Translations under genes and position numbers: made by a program
Notes under the pieces: generated by a model
What the model saw: the letters and a program-made list of their open reading frames with translations, nothing else
What the model was told of the DNA's origin: nothing
Databases searched by the model: none
Origin: CAZCGA01 sp964498075
GTDB lineage: Bacteria > Desulfobacterota > Binatia > HRBIN30
Reading direction: 5' to 3'
Length of the DNA stretch: 64,000 nucleotides
Assembly (NCBI GenBank): GCA_964498075.1
Contig: CAZCGA010000016.1
Span: 1-64,000, forward strand
Shown here: positions 47,058 through 55,771 of the stretch, one piece after another
Layout: every line of letters begins with the position of its first letter
How positions within the stretch are numbered: the stretch's first letter is position 1

Positions 47058-47137
47058 CCACCGCGGCCATCGAATCCCGCCCATGACGGAACGCCAACGT
47101 TGCCGCTCCGCGGTCGACATGGTACTTCGACCGGACG

Positions 47138-48466
47138 ATGAATCGTCCGGTAACGATGGAGAAGGTCGTGAACCTCGCCAAGCGGCGCGGGTTCGCCTTT
47201 CAATCGAGCGAGATCTACGGCGGGCTGGCGAGCTGTTGGGACTATGGGCCGGTGGGGGTCGAGCTGAAGCGCAACGTGCGGGAGGCGTGGTGGCGCGATA
47301 TGGTGCTCACCCGGTCGGATATCGCCGGCATCGAGTGCGCCATCTTGATGCATCCGCGGGTGTGGGAAGCCTCGGGCCACGTCGCCGGCTTCACCGACCC
47401 GCTGATCGACTGCAAGAAGTGCAAGGCACGCTTCCGCGCCGATCATCTGGCCGACGCGCGCTGCCCCGAGAAGCCGTCCAAGCATCCGAGCGAGTGCGGC
47501 GGCGAGCTGACCGAGGCGCGGCAGTTCAATCTGATGTTCAAGACCTTCATGGGTCCGGTCGAAGACACGGCCAACGTCGTGTTCCTGCGGCCGGAGACGG
47601 CGCAGGGCATCTTCGTCAACTTCCTGAATGTCGCGAACGCCACGCGCCACAAGATCCCGTTCGGCATCGCCCAGATCGGCAAGTCGTTCCGCAACGAGAT
47701 CACGCCGGGGAACTTCCTCTTCCGCACGCGCGAGTTCGAGCAAATGGAGATGGAGTTCTTCGTCAAGCCCGGTGACGACGAGCGTTGGTTCGACTACTGG
47801 AAAGAGGCGCGCCTGAATTGGTACGGCAAGTACGGCATCCGCGCGGAAAACCTGCGGCTGCGGCCGCACGCCGGCGATGAGCTGGCGCACTACGCCAAGG
47901 CGTGCGTCGACGTGGAGTACCAGTTTCCCTTCGGCTGGCAGGAGCTGGAAGGCATCGCCAACCGCACCGACTTCGATCTGAAGCAGCATACGCAGTACAG
48001 CGGCAAGGACCTCTCGTACTTCGACGAGGAGTCGCGCGAGCGCTACATCCCCTACGTGATCGAGCCGGCCGCCGGCGCCGATCGCGCGACCCTCGCCTTC
48101 TTGGTGGATGCGTATGATGAGGACGAAGCCGAAGGGGAGACGCGTGCCGTGCTGCGGTTCCATCCACGCCTCGCCCCGGTGAAGGCCGCGGTGTTGCCGC
48201 TGCTCCGCAAGGATGGGCAGCCGGAAAAGGCGCTGCAGGTGCGCGACATCCTCGCGAAGCACTTCCCGGTGCAGTACGACCAGGCCGGTTCGATCGGTCG
48301 CCGCTATCGGCGCCAGGACGAGATCGGCACGCCCTATGGGATCACCATCGACCACCAGACCATGCAGGATGACACCGTAACCCTCCGCGACCGCGATTCG
48401 ATGCAGCAGGATCGGTTGCCGATCGATCGGCTGGTGGAGGAGCTGAAGCACAGGATCGAGGTATGA
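47138..48466 (+). CDS. glyQS: Glycyl-tRNA synthetase, single-chain alpha2 type
   Basis: 442 residues, the class II eukaryote/archaea-like GlyRS rather than the alpha2beta2 form. The N-terminal AKRRGFAFQSSEIYGGL, the CKKC...CP...ECGG inserted zinc-like region, motif 2 (FRNEITPGNFLFRTREFEQMEMEFF) and motif 3-like GITIDHQTMQDDTVTLRDRDSMQQDRL are present. It charges tRNA-Gly. The alternative start ATG 47156 is close to typical family starts; both readings are possible. The stop overlaps the ppdK start (ATGA). Confidence 0.95.
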   Translation: MNRPVTMEKVVNLAKRRGFAFQSSEIYGGLASCWDYGPVGVELKRNVREAWWRDMVLTRSDIAGIECAILMHPRVWEASGHVAGFTDPLIDCKKCKARFRADHLADARCPEKPSKHPSECGGELTEARQFNLMFKTFMGPVEDTANVVFLRPETAQGIFVNFLNVANATRHKIPFGIAQIGKSFRNEITPGNFLFRTREFEQMEMEFFVKPGDDERWFDYWKEARLNWYGKYGIRAENLRLRPHAGDELAHYAKACVDVEYQFPFGWQELEGIANRTDFDLKQHTQYSGKDLSYFDEESRERYIPYVIEPAAGADRATLAFLVDAYDEDEAEGETRAVLRFHPRLAPVKAAVLPLLRKDGQPEKALQVRDILAKHFPVQYDQAGSIGRRYRRQDEIGTPYGITIDHQTMQDDTVTLRDRDSMQQDRLPIDRLVEELKHRIEV

Positions 48467-51339
48467 ACCGACGCAGCAAGCAGCAGGTTCGAGGTTCCAA
48501 AGGTTCACGGACTCGCGTGGTGAAGAAACGCTCCGCTGCCAAGACGCTACGAAGCAAGAGGCGCACACGACGCGGGCGCGCCGCGGCGACGCGACCGAAG
48601 CCACCCAAGGCGGTCTACGCCTTCGGCGGCGGCCGCGCCGACGGCAACGCCAAGATGAAGGAATTGCTCGGCGGCAAGGGAGCCAACCTCCACGAAATGG
48701 CCGGGCTGGGACTGCCGGTACCGCCGGGATTCACCATCTCCACTGACGTGTGCACCCACTTCTACGCCAACGGGCGCCGCTACCCGAAGGGTCTGCGCGA
48801 TGAGGTCGGGCGACACCTCGAGCGCGTGGAGGAACTCGTCGGCCGCCGCTTCGGCGATGTGTCCAACCCCTTGTTGGTGTCGGTGCGTTCCGGGGCGCGT
48901 GCCTCGATGCCCGGGATGATGGATACGGTTCTCAACCTCGGTCTCAACGATGAGACCGTGCAGGGGATCATCGCCCTGACCGGCAATCCACGGTTCGCCT
49001 ACGACTCGTACCGCCGCTTCGTGGCGATGTACGGCGACGTGGTGCTCGACTTGAAGCCGCAGTCGAAGACCGAGAGCGACCCGTTCGAGGAGATCCTGGA
49101 CCGCAAGAAGCAGGCGCGCGGCGTGAAGCTGGACACGGACCTGACGGCAGACGACTTGCGGGAGCTGGTGGCGGAGTTCAAGGCGGCGATCCGCGAGCGC
49201 AAGGGCGTGGCGTTTCCCGACGATCCGCAAGAGCAGCTGTGGGGCGCCGTCGGCGCGGTCTTTGGCTCGTGGATGAACGACCGGGCGATCGCGTACCGCA
49301 AGCTGAACAACATCCCGGCGGACTGTGGCACGGCGGTGAACGTGCAATCGATGGTCTTCGGCAACCTGAGCAGCGACTCCGGCACCGGGGTCGCGTTCAC
49401 GCGTGATCCGGCGAGCGGCGAGAACATCTTTTACGGTGAGTTCTTGATGAACGCGCAAGGCGAGGACGTCGTCGCCGGCACGCGCACACCGCTGCCCATC
49501 GCGGCGCTCGAACGAGAGAACACAACGGTGTACCAGCAACTGGAAAAGATCCGGCGTACGCTCGAACGGCACTACCGGGACGTCATGGACATCGAGTTCA
49601 CCATCGAGCAGGGGCAGCTGTACATGCTGCAGTGTCGCGTCGGCAAGCGCACTGGTGGGGCGGCCATCCGCATTGCCATCGAGATGGTGAGGGAACGGCT
49701 GATCACGCCGCGCGAGGCACTCCTGCGCGTCGAGCCCGAGCAGCTGAACCAGCTGCTGCGTCCGACCTTCGTGGCAGCCGAGAAGGAGCGGGCGGTGCAG
49801 GCGCGGCGTCGCCTGACGAGCGGGCTCAACGCCGGGCCGGGTGCGGCAACCGGGCGGATCGTCTTCCACGCCGAGGACGCCGAAGCGGCGGTGGCGCGCG
49901 GCGAGCAGGTGATCCTCGTGCGGATCGAGACGTCGCCCGAGGACATTCGTGGGATGGCGGTGGCGCAAGGCATCTTGACCGCGCGCGGCGGCATGACGAG
50001 TCACGCGGCGCTGGTCGCCCGGCAGATGGGGAAGGTGTGTGTTGCGGGGTGTGAAGCGTTGGGGATCGACTACGCTGCGGGAACGATGCGCGTTGCCGGC
50101 ATCGACACGGTGCTGAAGGGCGGCGACGACATTTCGATCGACGGCACGACGGGCGAAGTGTTCCTGGGCCGCATCCCGACCGAGCCCAGCGAGGTGGTCC
50201 GGGTGCTCATCGACCGGACCCTCGATCCGGCACAGGCGCCGGTGTACCAGCTGTATGCCCAGATCATGAAGTGGGCCGACCGCGAGCGCCGCCTCGGTGT
50301 GCGTACCAACGCCGACCTGCCTGACCAATGCGCCAACGCGATTGCCTTCGGTGCCGAGGGCGTCGGGTTGTGTCGTACCGAGCACATGTTCTTCGGTGAG
50401 GGCAAGATCGGTCCGATGCGCGAGATGATTCTGGCGGAGACGACCGACGAGCGGCGCGCCGCGCTGGCGAGGCTGCTGCCTTTGCAACGGAAGGACTTCG
50501 AGGGAATTTTCCGCGTCATGGACGGTCGTCCAGTGACCATCCGCACCATCGACCCGCCGTTGCATGAGTTCCTGCCGCACGACGAGGCCGGGCAGCGCCT
50601 GTTGGCGGCGGAGATGGGCATCCCGGTGGAGCGCGTCCACGCGCGCGTCGAGGCGTTGCACGAGTTCAACCCGATGCTCGGCTTTCGCGGGTGTCGTCTG
50701 GGAATCATCTATCCGGAGATCACTGAGATGCAGGTACGCGCCATCTTCGAGGCGGCGGTGAACGTCATTCACTCCGGCATCAAGGCTGTACCCGAGGTGA
50801 TGATTCCGCTGGTTGGGCACGTGAAGGAGCTCAAGCTCCAGGGGGACATCGTCCGGCGCGTCGCGGGCCAGGTGATGGCGGAGCGGGGTGTACGCTTCAA
50901 GTATACCGTCGGCACGATGATTGAAGTGCCGCGTGGTGCGCTGACGGCGGACGCGATCGCGAGCGTCGCGGAGTTCTTCTCGTTCGGGACCAACGATCTG
51001 ACGCAGATGACGCTGGGGGTGTCGCGTGATGATGCGGCGCGGTTCCTCGTGCCCTACGTGCGCGAGTTCGAGATCTATCTCCGCGATCCTTTCGAGTCGA
51101 TCGACCCTGAGGGCGTGGGTGCGCTCATTCGCATCGCTGTGGAGAAGGGGCGGAGCACGCGGGCGCAGTTGAAGGTGGGGATTTGCGGTGAGCATGGTGG
51201 TGACCCGGAGTCGGTGAAGTTCTGCGATCGAGTCGGTCTCGACTACGTGTCATGTTCTCCCTTCCGTGTGCCGATCGCTCGTCTGGCGGCGGCGCATGCG
51301 GCGCTCGGTGCCGGCCCGGCCGGTGGTGACCGAGCCTAG
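48463..51339 (+). CDS. ppdK: Pyruvate, phosphate dikinase
   Basis: 958 residues. The N-terminal nucleotide-binding domain (AYAFGGGRADGNAKMKELLGGKGANLHEMAGLG-like start, here VYAFGGGRADGN) is followed by the phosphohistidine domain with TSHAALVARQMGKV and the C-terminal TIM barrel. The barrel ends GICGEHGGDPESVKFC and DYVSCSPFRVPIARLA. It interconverts pyruvate, ATP and Pi with PEP, AMP and PPi. An Arg/Lys-rich extension of about 48 residues (MNRRSKQQV...RTRRGRAAATRPKPPKA) precedes the normal start and is unusual. Translationally coupled to glyQS by a four-base overlap; no regulator gene (PDRP) is adjacent. Confidence 0.94.
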   Translation: MNRRSKQQVRGSKGSRTRVVKKRSAAKTLRSKRRTRRGRAAATRPKPPKAVYAFGGGRADGNAKMKELLGGKGANLHEMAGLGLPVPPGFTISTDVCTHFYANGRRYPKGLRDEVGRHLERVEELVGRRFGDVSNPLLVSVRSGARASMPGMMDTVLNLGLNDETVQGIIALTGNPRFAYDSYRRFVAMYGDVVLDLKPQSKTESDPFEEILDRKKQARGVKLDTDLTADDLRELVAEFKAAIRERKGVAFPDDPQEQLWGAVGAVFGSWMNDRAIAYRKLNNIPADCGTAVNVQSMVFGNLSSDSGTGVAFTRDPASGENIFYGEFLMNAQGEDVVAGTRTPLPIAALERENTTVYQQLEKIRRTLERHYRDVMDIEFTIEQGQLYMLQCRVGKRTGGAAIRIAIEMVRERLITPREALLRVEPEQLNQLLRPTFVAAEKERAVQARRRLTSGLNAGPGAATGRIVFHAEDAEAAVARGEQVILVRIETSPEDIRGMAVAQGILTARGGMTSHAALVARQMGKVCVAGCEALGIDYAAGTMRVAGIDTVLKGGDDISIDGTTGEVFLGRIPTEPSEVVRVLIDRTLDPAQAPVYQLYAQIMKWADRERRLGVRTNADLPDQCANAIAFGAEGVGLCRTEHMFFGEGKIGPMREMILAETTDERRAALARLLPLQRKDFEGIFRVMDGRPVTIRTIDPPLHEFLPHDEAGQRLLAAEMGIPVERVHARVEALHEFNPMLGFRGCRLGIIYPEITEMQVRAIFEAAVNVIHSGIKAVPEVMIPLVGHVKELKLQGDIVRRVAGQVMAERGVRFKYTVGTMIEVPRGALTADAIASVAEFFSFGTNDLTQMTLGVSRDDAARFLVPYVREFEIYLRDPFESIDPEGVGALIRIAVEKGRSTRAQLKVGICGEHGGDPESVKFCDRVGLDYVSCSPFRVPIARLAAAHAALGAGPAGGDRA

Positions 51340-51464
51340 CCCGCGCCACGAGGCGGGGGCCGGCCGGTTGCCGACGATGCGGAGAGCGCTCCCTTCTGCA
51401 CAACGGCTGAAGTCGTAACGGTTCCGAGGCGCCTGAGAACCCGTGTGTCAGTAGCGTGACGCAC

Positions 51465-51480
51465 TGGTACTGACCGTGCT
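51465..51480 (+). promoter_or_regulatory. Sigma54-type promoter upstream of pilB
   Basis: TGGTACTGACCGTGCT matches the consensus TGGCAC-N5-TTGCW with GG and GC in the required spacing. Start of pilB is 22 bases downstream. A sigma54 activator is encoded in the same cluster (55771-57828). Confidence 0.5.
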
Positions 51481-51501
51481 AGAAGGATTCTGGGGTCGCT
51501 T

Positions 51502-53196
51502 ATGAGCACACGTCTGGGCGAGTTGCTGGTAAAGCGCGGGCTCATCACACCGGCGCAGCTCACGAAGGCGGCGGAGGAGCGGGAGACGGGCGGGGGTGCG
51601 CTCACCGCCGTGTTGGTGAAGCTGGGGTTCCTCAGCGAGGCCGATCTCGTTGGTTGTCTCCAAAAGGAGTACCACCTTTCGCTGGTGGATCCATCCGCCA
51701 TGAATCTTCCGGCCGAGGTCTTGCGGTTGATTCCGGCCACGTTGGTGCAGCGCCACCATCTGATTCCGATCAATTTGAGCGGATCGTCCTTGACGGTGGC
51801 GATGTCCGACCCGTCGAACCTGGTGGCGATCAACGAAGTGAAGTTTCTGACTGGGTACGACGTGAAGGTCACCGTGGCAAACGTGTCGTCGATTGCCGCG
51901 GCGATCGAGCAGCACTTCGGGGGCGATGATCACTACGATGATGTGCTCACGGAGTTAGAGGAAGAGGACGTCGAGCTCGTTGACAGTGACGAGGAGATCG
52001 ACCTCAAGGAGTTGGAGCGTGCCACCGAGGATGCGCCGGTGGTCCGGCTGGTCAACGCTGTCCTCACCAGCGCAATCAAGCGACGCGCCAGTGACGTCCA
52101 CCTCGAGCCGTACGAGCGCCTGTTTCGGGTACGGTTCCGTGTCGACGGTGTGCTGGAGGAGATCATGCGGCCGCCGTTGAAGCTGAAGAACGCCATTACC
52201 TCACGCGTCAAGGTCATGGCGTCACTCGACATTGCGGAGCGGCGCCTGCCGCAAGACGGTCGCATCAAGCTGAAGCTGGGGCGGGGTCAGGAGATGGATT
52301 TCCGCGTCTCCGTGCTGCCAACGCTGTTCGGAGAGAAAATCGTGCTCCGGTTGCTCGACAAGTCGAACCTGCAGCTTGACATGACGAAGCTGGGGTTCGA
52401 GGAGTCGGCGCTCAACGACTTCAAAGACGCCATCTCGAAGCCGTACGGGATGGTTTTGGTAACGGGACCCACGGGCAGCGGGAAGACGACGACCCTCTAC
52501 TCCGCGCTCTCGGAGCTCAACAAGATCTCGTCGAACATCTCGACCGCGGAGGATCCGGTGGAGTTCAATCTGGTGGGCATCAATCAGGTCCAGGTCCACG
52601 AAGAGATTGGGTTCAACTTCGCGGCAGCGTTGCGCTCCTTCCTGCGTCAGGATCCGGACATCATCATGGTTGGTGAGGTTCGCGACTTCGAAACCGCCGA
52701 GATCGCCATCAAGGCTGCACTGACGGGTCATCTCGTCTTGAGTACGCTGCACACGAACGACGCGCCGTCGACGATCAATCGCCTCTTGAACATGGGTGTT
52801 GAGCCGTTCCTGGTGGCGTCGTCGGTGAACCTGATTCTCGCGCAGCGGCTTGCGCGTCTTACCTGTTCCCATTGCCGCGAACCGGTGGAGTTGCCCCCCC
52901 AGGCATTGCTGGACATCGGCGTGTCGCGCGAGGAGGTTGGCACGTTCACTTGCATGAGCGGGGTCGGCTGCGCGCAGTGCAACGGGACCGGCTATCGGGG
53001 ACGGATCGCCTTGTATGAAGTGATGCCCGTGAGCGAAGAGCTGCGCGACTTGGTCCTCAACGGCGCATCGGCGTCGGAGGTCAAGCGTTGTGCGGTGAAT
53101 CTCGGCATGAAGACGCTGCGCCAGAGTGCTTTGAGCAAGCTGAAGGAAGGGCTGACGACGGTTGCGGAAGTGGTTCGCGTGACGATGCCGGATTAG
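51502..53196 (+). CDS. pilB: Type IV pilus extension ATPase PilB
   Basis: 564 residues. An N-terminal MshEN-type domain (LGELLVKRGLITPAQLTKAAEE) is followed by a Glu/Asp-rich linker (about 150-175) and the GspE-like ATPase. The ATPase has Walker A GPTGSGKTT (about residue 322), the Asp box AEDPVEFNL, Walker B-like DIIMVGEVRD, the His box GHLVLSTLHTND and the tetracysteine zinc site CSHC...CAQC. PilB powers pilus polymerisation at the inner membrane. It is first in the pil operon, downstream of the sigma54-like promoter. Confidence 0.96.
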   Translation: MSTRLGELLVKRGLITPAQLTKAAEERETGGGALTAVLVKLGFLSEADLVGCLQKEYHLSLVDPSAMNLPAEVLRLIPATLVQRHHLIPINLSGSSLTVAMSDPSNLVAINEVKFLTGYDVKVTVANVSSIAAAIEQHFGGDDHYDDVLTELEEEDVELVDSDEEIDLKELERATEDAPVVRLVNAVLTSAIKRRASDVHLEPYERLFRVRFRVDGVLEEIMRPPLKLKNAITSRVKVMASLDIAERRLPQDGRIKLKLGRGQEMDFRVSVLPTLFGEKIVLRLLDKSNLQLDMTKLGFEESALNDFKDAISKPYGMVLVTGPTGSGKTTTLYSALSELNKISSNISTAEDPVEFNLVGINQVQVHEEIGFNFAAALRSFLRQDPDIIMVGEVRDFETAEIAIKAALTGHLVLSTLHTNDAPSTINRLLNMGVEPFLVASSVNLILAQRLARLTCSHCREPVELPPQALLDIGVSREEVGTFTCMSGVGCAQCNGTGYRGRIALYEVMPVSEELRDLVLNGASASEVKRCAVNLGMKTLRQSALSKLKEGLTTVAEVVRVTMPD

Positions 53197-53206
53197 AGTG
53201 TCGGCC

Positions 53207-54449
53207 ATGGCAGATAGCGAATCGAGCGTCGAAGACGCGCAAGGTGGCGCGGCCCTCAGCATCCAGGGTTTTCTGCGGCTCGTCGTGGAACGGGGGGCGA
53301 CGGATCTTCACATCTCGGCCGAGAGTCCGCCGTTGATGCGGATAGACGGTGAGTTGACAGCGCTTCCCGTACCGCCGCTGTCGGCAAACGAGACGAAGAA
53401 CCTCTGTTACAGCCTGTTGACGGACAGCCAGCGCCACCGGTTTGAAGAGGAGAACGAGCTGGACTTTTCGTTTGGCATTCGCGGGCTGAGCCGGTTCCGT
53501 GGCAACCTCTTCGTACAGAAGGGTGCTGTTGGCGGAGCCTTTCGGATGATTCCCTACGAGGTGCGCGGATTAGCGGAGCTCGGGCTGCCGCGCATTGTGA
53601 GCGAGCTGACGAAATTGCCGCGGGGGTTGGTGTTGGTCACTGGGCCGACCGGGAGCGGCAAATCAACAACACTTGCATCGATGATCGACAAGATCAACCG
53701 CGAGCGCCGGGAGCACATCGTTACCGTGGAGGATCCGATCGAGTTCGTCCATGAGCATCGCAAGTGTCTCGTCAATCAGCGCGAGGTGTTTGCGGATACG
53801 CATGGCTTTGGAAACGCGTTGCGGCACGTGCTGCGGCAGGATCCGGACGTGGTGCTGATCGGCGAAATGCGGGATCTCGAAACCGTCGCCTCGGCGCTCA
53901 CGGTGGCGGAAACGGGGCACTTGGTCCTGTCGACGCTGCACACGAATTCGGCTGTGCAGACGATCAATCGCATCATCGACATCTTCCCCTCGGATCAGCA
54001 GCCGCAGATTCGCGCGCAGCTGTCGCTCTACAAGCGCCTGGGTCTCGATCCTGTGCTGTGGCCGCGCAACGCGGGCTCGTATCCAGGCTACGTCTTCACC
54101 GACGAGCCGCTCCGGCTGGCGGCCGGGCACTTCGGCCTGGNNNNNNNNNNAGGCTGTCGTTTCGCAGCAACTGATCCCGCGGCTCGATGGGCGCGGCCGC
54201 GTGCTCTCGGTCGAGGTCATGATCCCCAATCCGGCGATCCGCAATCTGATTCGCGAGTCGAAGATCCACCAGATCTACTCGCAGCTGCAGGTTGGACAGC
54301 TCAAATTTGGGATGCAGACCATATCGCAGTCCCTGACGGATCTCTACCAGCGGCGGTTGATCTCCTACGAAGAGGCCCTAGGCCACGCGACAGAGCCCGA
54401 CGAGGTGCGCGGGATGCTGGGGCCCCCGCCAGGTGGCGGTCGCCGCTAA
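53207..54449 (+). CDS. pilT: Type IV pilus retraction ATPase PilT, contains an unusual 36-residue segment and an assembly gap
   Basis: With the ten Ns removed the gene is one frame of about 410 residues. The PilT landmarks are all present: GPTGSGKST, VTVEDPIEFVHEHR, VVLIGEMRDLET, HLVLSTLHTNSAVQTINRII and AIRNLIRESKIHQIYS. Between IRAQLSL and LEAVVSQQL, where relatives have a single Val, there are 36 residues (54029-54136, starting YKRLGLDPVLWPRNAG). This segment ends at the gap, so it may be a chimeric contig end. Start: ATG 53207 is preferred over GTG 53198. Confidence 0.93.
54141..54150. other. Ten-N scaffold gap within pilT
   Basis: CTGG before the gap and AGGCTGTCG after it join to LEAVV in frame. 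The conserved PilT sequence resumes immediately, so no conserved sequence is missing at the junction. Confidence 0.85.
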
Positions 54450-54550
54450 GCACCTGGCACGCGACGTGCTCCACGCGTAAACACAGACAGTGAGAGGCGC
54501 GGTGGCTGCTGAGCTTTCCGCGCTTCTCGGCATGGGAGCGAGGTGAAAAA

Positions 54551-55771
54551 ATGGCGGTCTTCAGATGGCAGGGGGTTTCTCCACGCGGGGAAGTCTTGGC
54601 GGGTGAGATGGAGGCGCCAACCCGCGACGCAGTCTTGGTGCGGTTACGGTCTCAGCGCATTCAACCGATTCCCGCAAAAATCAAGGAGAAGGGTAAGGGG
54701 CTTGATCGCGAGCTGAACATTCCGGGTTTCGGTCAGTCGATCAAGCAACGAGACGTCGTCATCTTCACGCGTCAGTTGGCGACGATGATCGATGCCGGGT
54801 TGCCGATCGTCCAATGTCTCGATGTCTTGGCGACCCAGTCGCCGAACAAGAAGCTGTGCAGGGTGATTCGGCAGATCAAAGACGAAGTTGAGGCCGGCTC
54901 GACGTTCACCGACCCCTTGCGGAAGCATCCGAAGCTCTTCGATGACCTGTTCGTGAACATGGTGGCGGCTGGTGAAGTCGGCGGCATTCTCGACAGCATT
55001 TTGCACCGCCTGGCCAGCTACATGGAAAAGGCGATGAAGCTCAAGAGCAAGATCAAGGGGGCGATGATCTATCCAACTACGATCGTTACCGTGGCGGTTG
55101 GGGTTACGGCCGTACTGCTGATCTTTGTGATCCCGGTATTCGCCGAGCTGTTTTCGAGCTTCGGGCAGGAGCTGCCGGCGCCGACGCAGTTCGTCATCAA
55201 TCTGAGCAACTTCACGATCGCGTACTTCAAGTACCTGGTGGGTGTGCTTGTCGCGATCGCCGTGGTGTGTCGACAAGCGTACCGAACCGAGGGCGGACGG
55301 CTGACCTTCGACCACATGTTTCTGCAATTGCCGGTTTTCGGAGACCTGATTCGCAAGTCATCGGTTGCCCGCTTTACGCGGACGCTCAGTACGTTGGTGT
55401 CGTCCGGCGTTCCAATCCTGGACGCGTTGGCGATCACGGCGCGTACCGCTGGCAATAAGGTAGTCGAGCGCGCTGTCTTGGCGACTCGTGTGAGCATTAG
55501 CGAAGGGCGGACGATTGCCGAGCCGCTGGCAGAGAGCAAGGTCTTTCCGCCCATGGTGTGTCAGATGATCGCGGTCGGCGAAACAACCGGTGCGCTCGAT
55601 GCCATGTTGCAGAAGATCGCTGACTTTTACGAGGATGAGGTTGATAACGCGGTCGCGAATCTGACCGCATTGATGGAGCCGATGATCATCCTGTTTCTGG
55701 GAGTGGTCATTGGAGGTTTGGTCATTTCGATGTATCTGCCGATTTTCAAGCTCGGTTCGGTCATCGGCTGA
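54551..55771 (+). CDS. pilC: Type IV pilus inner-membrane platform protein PilC
   Basis: 406 residues. Two T2SSF domains are clear: VIFTRQLATMIDAGLPIVQCLDVL with a following helix pair, and RFTRTLSTLVSSGVPILDALAITA. Membrane segments lie at about 170-195, 225-245 and 375-400. PilC couples the cytoplasmic ATPases to pilin assembly. The ATG follows GGAGCGAGGTG. Its stop overlaps the start of the regulator gene (TGATG), tying regulator synthesis to the pilus machinery. Confidence 0.95.
   Translation: MAVFRWQGVSPRGEVLAGEMEAPTRDAVLVRLRSQRIQPIPAKIKEKGKGLDRELNIPGFGQSIKQRDVVIFTRQLATMIDAGLPIVQCLDVLATQSPNKKLCRVIRQIKDEVEAGSTFTDPLRKHPKLFDDLFVNMVAAGEVGGILDSILHRLASYMEKAMKLKSKIKGAMIYPTTIVTVAVGVTAVLLIFVIPVFAELFSSFGQELPAPTQFVINLSNFTIAYFKYLVGVLVAIAVVCRQAYRTEGGRLTFDHMFLQLPVFGDLIRKSSVARFTRTLSTLVSSGVPILDALAITARTAGNKVVERAVLATRVSISEGRTIAEPLAESKVFPPMVCQMIAVGETTGALDAMLQKIADFYEDEVDNAVANLTALMEPMIILFLGVVIGGLVISMYLPIFKLGSVIG

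Noticed and set aside
48547..51195. An 882-residue minus-strand open frame opposite ppdK
   Set aside because: It is an antisense GC-rich shadow; the protein is rich in His/Arg/Gln with no recognisable domain while the plus strand encodes intact PPDK.
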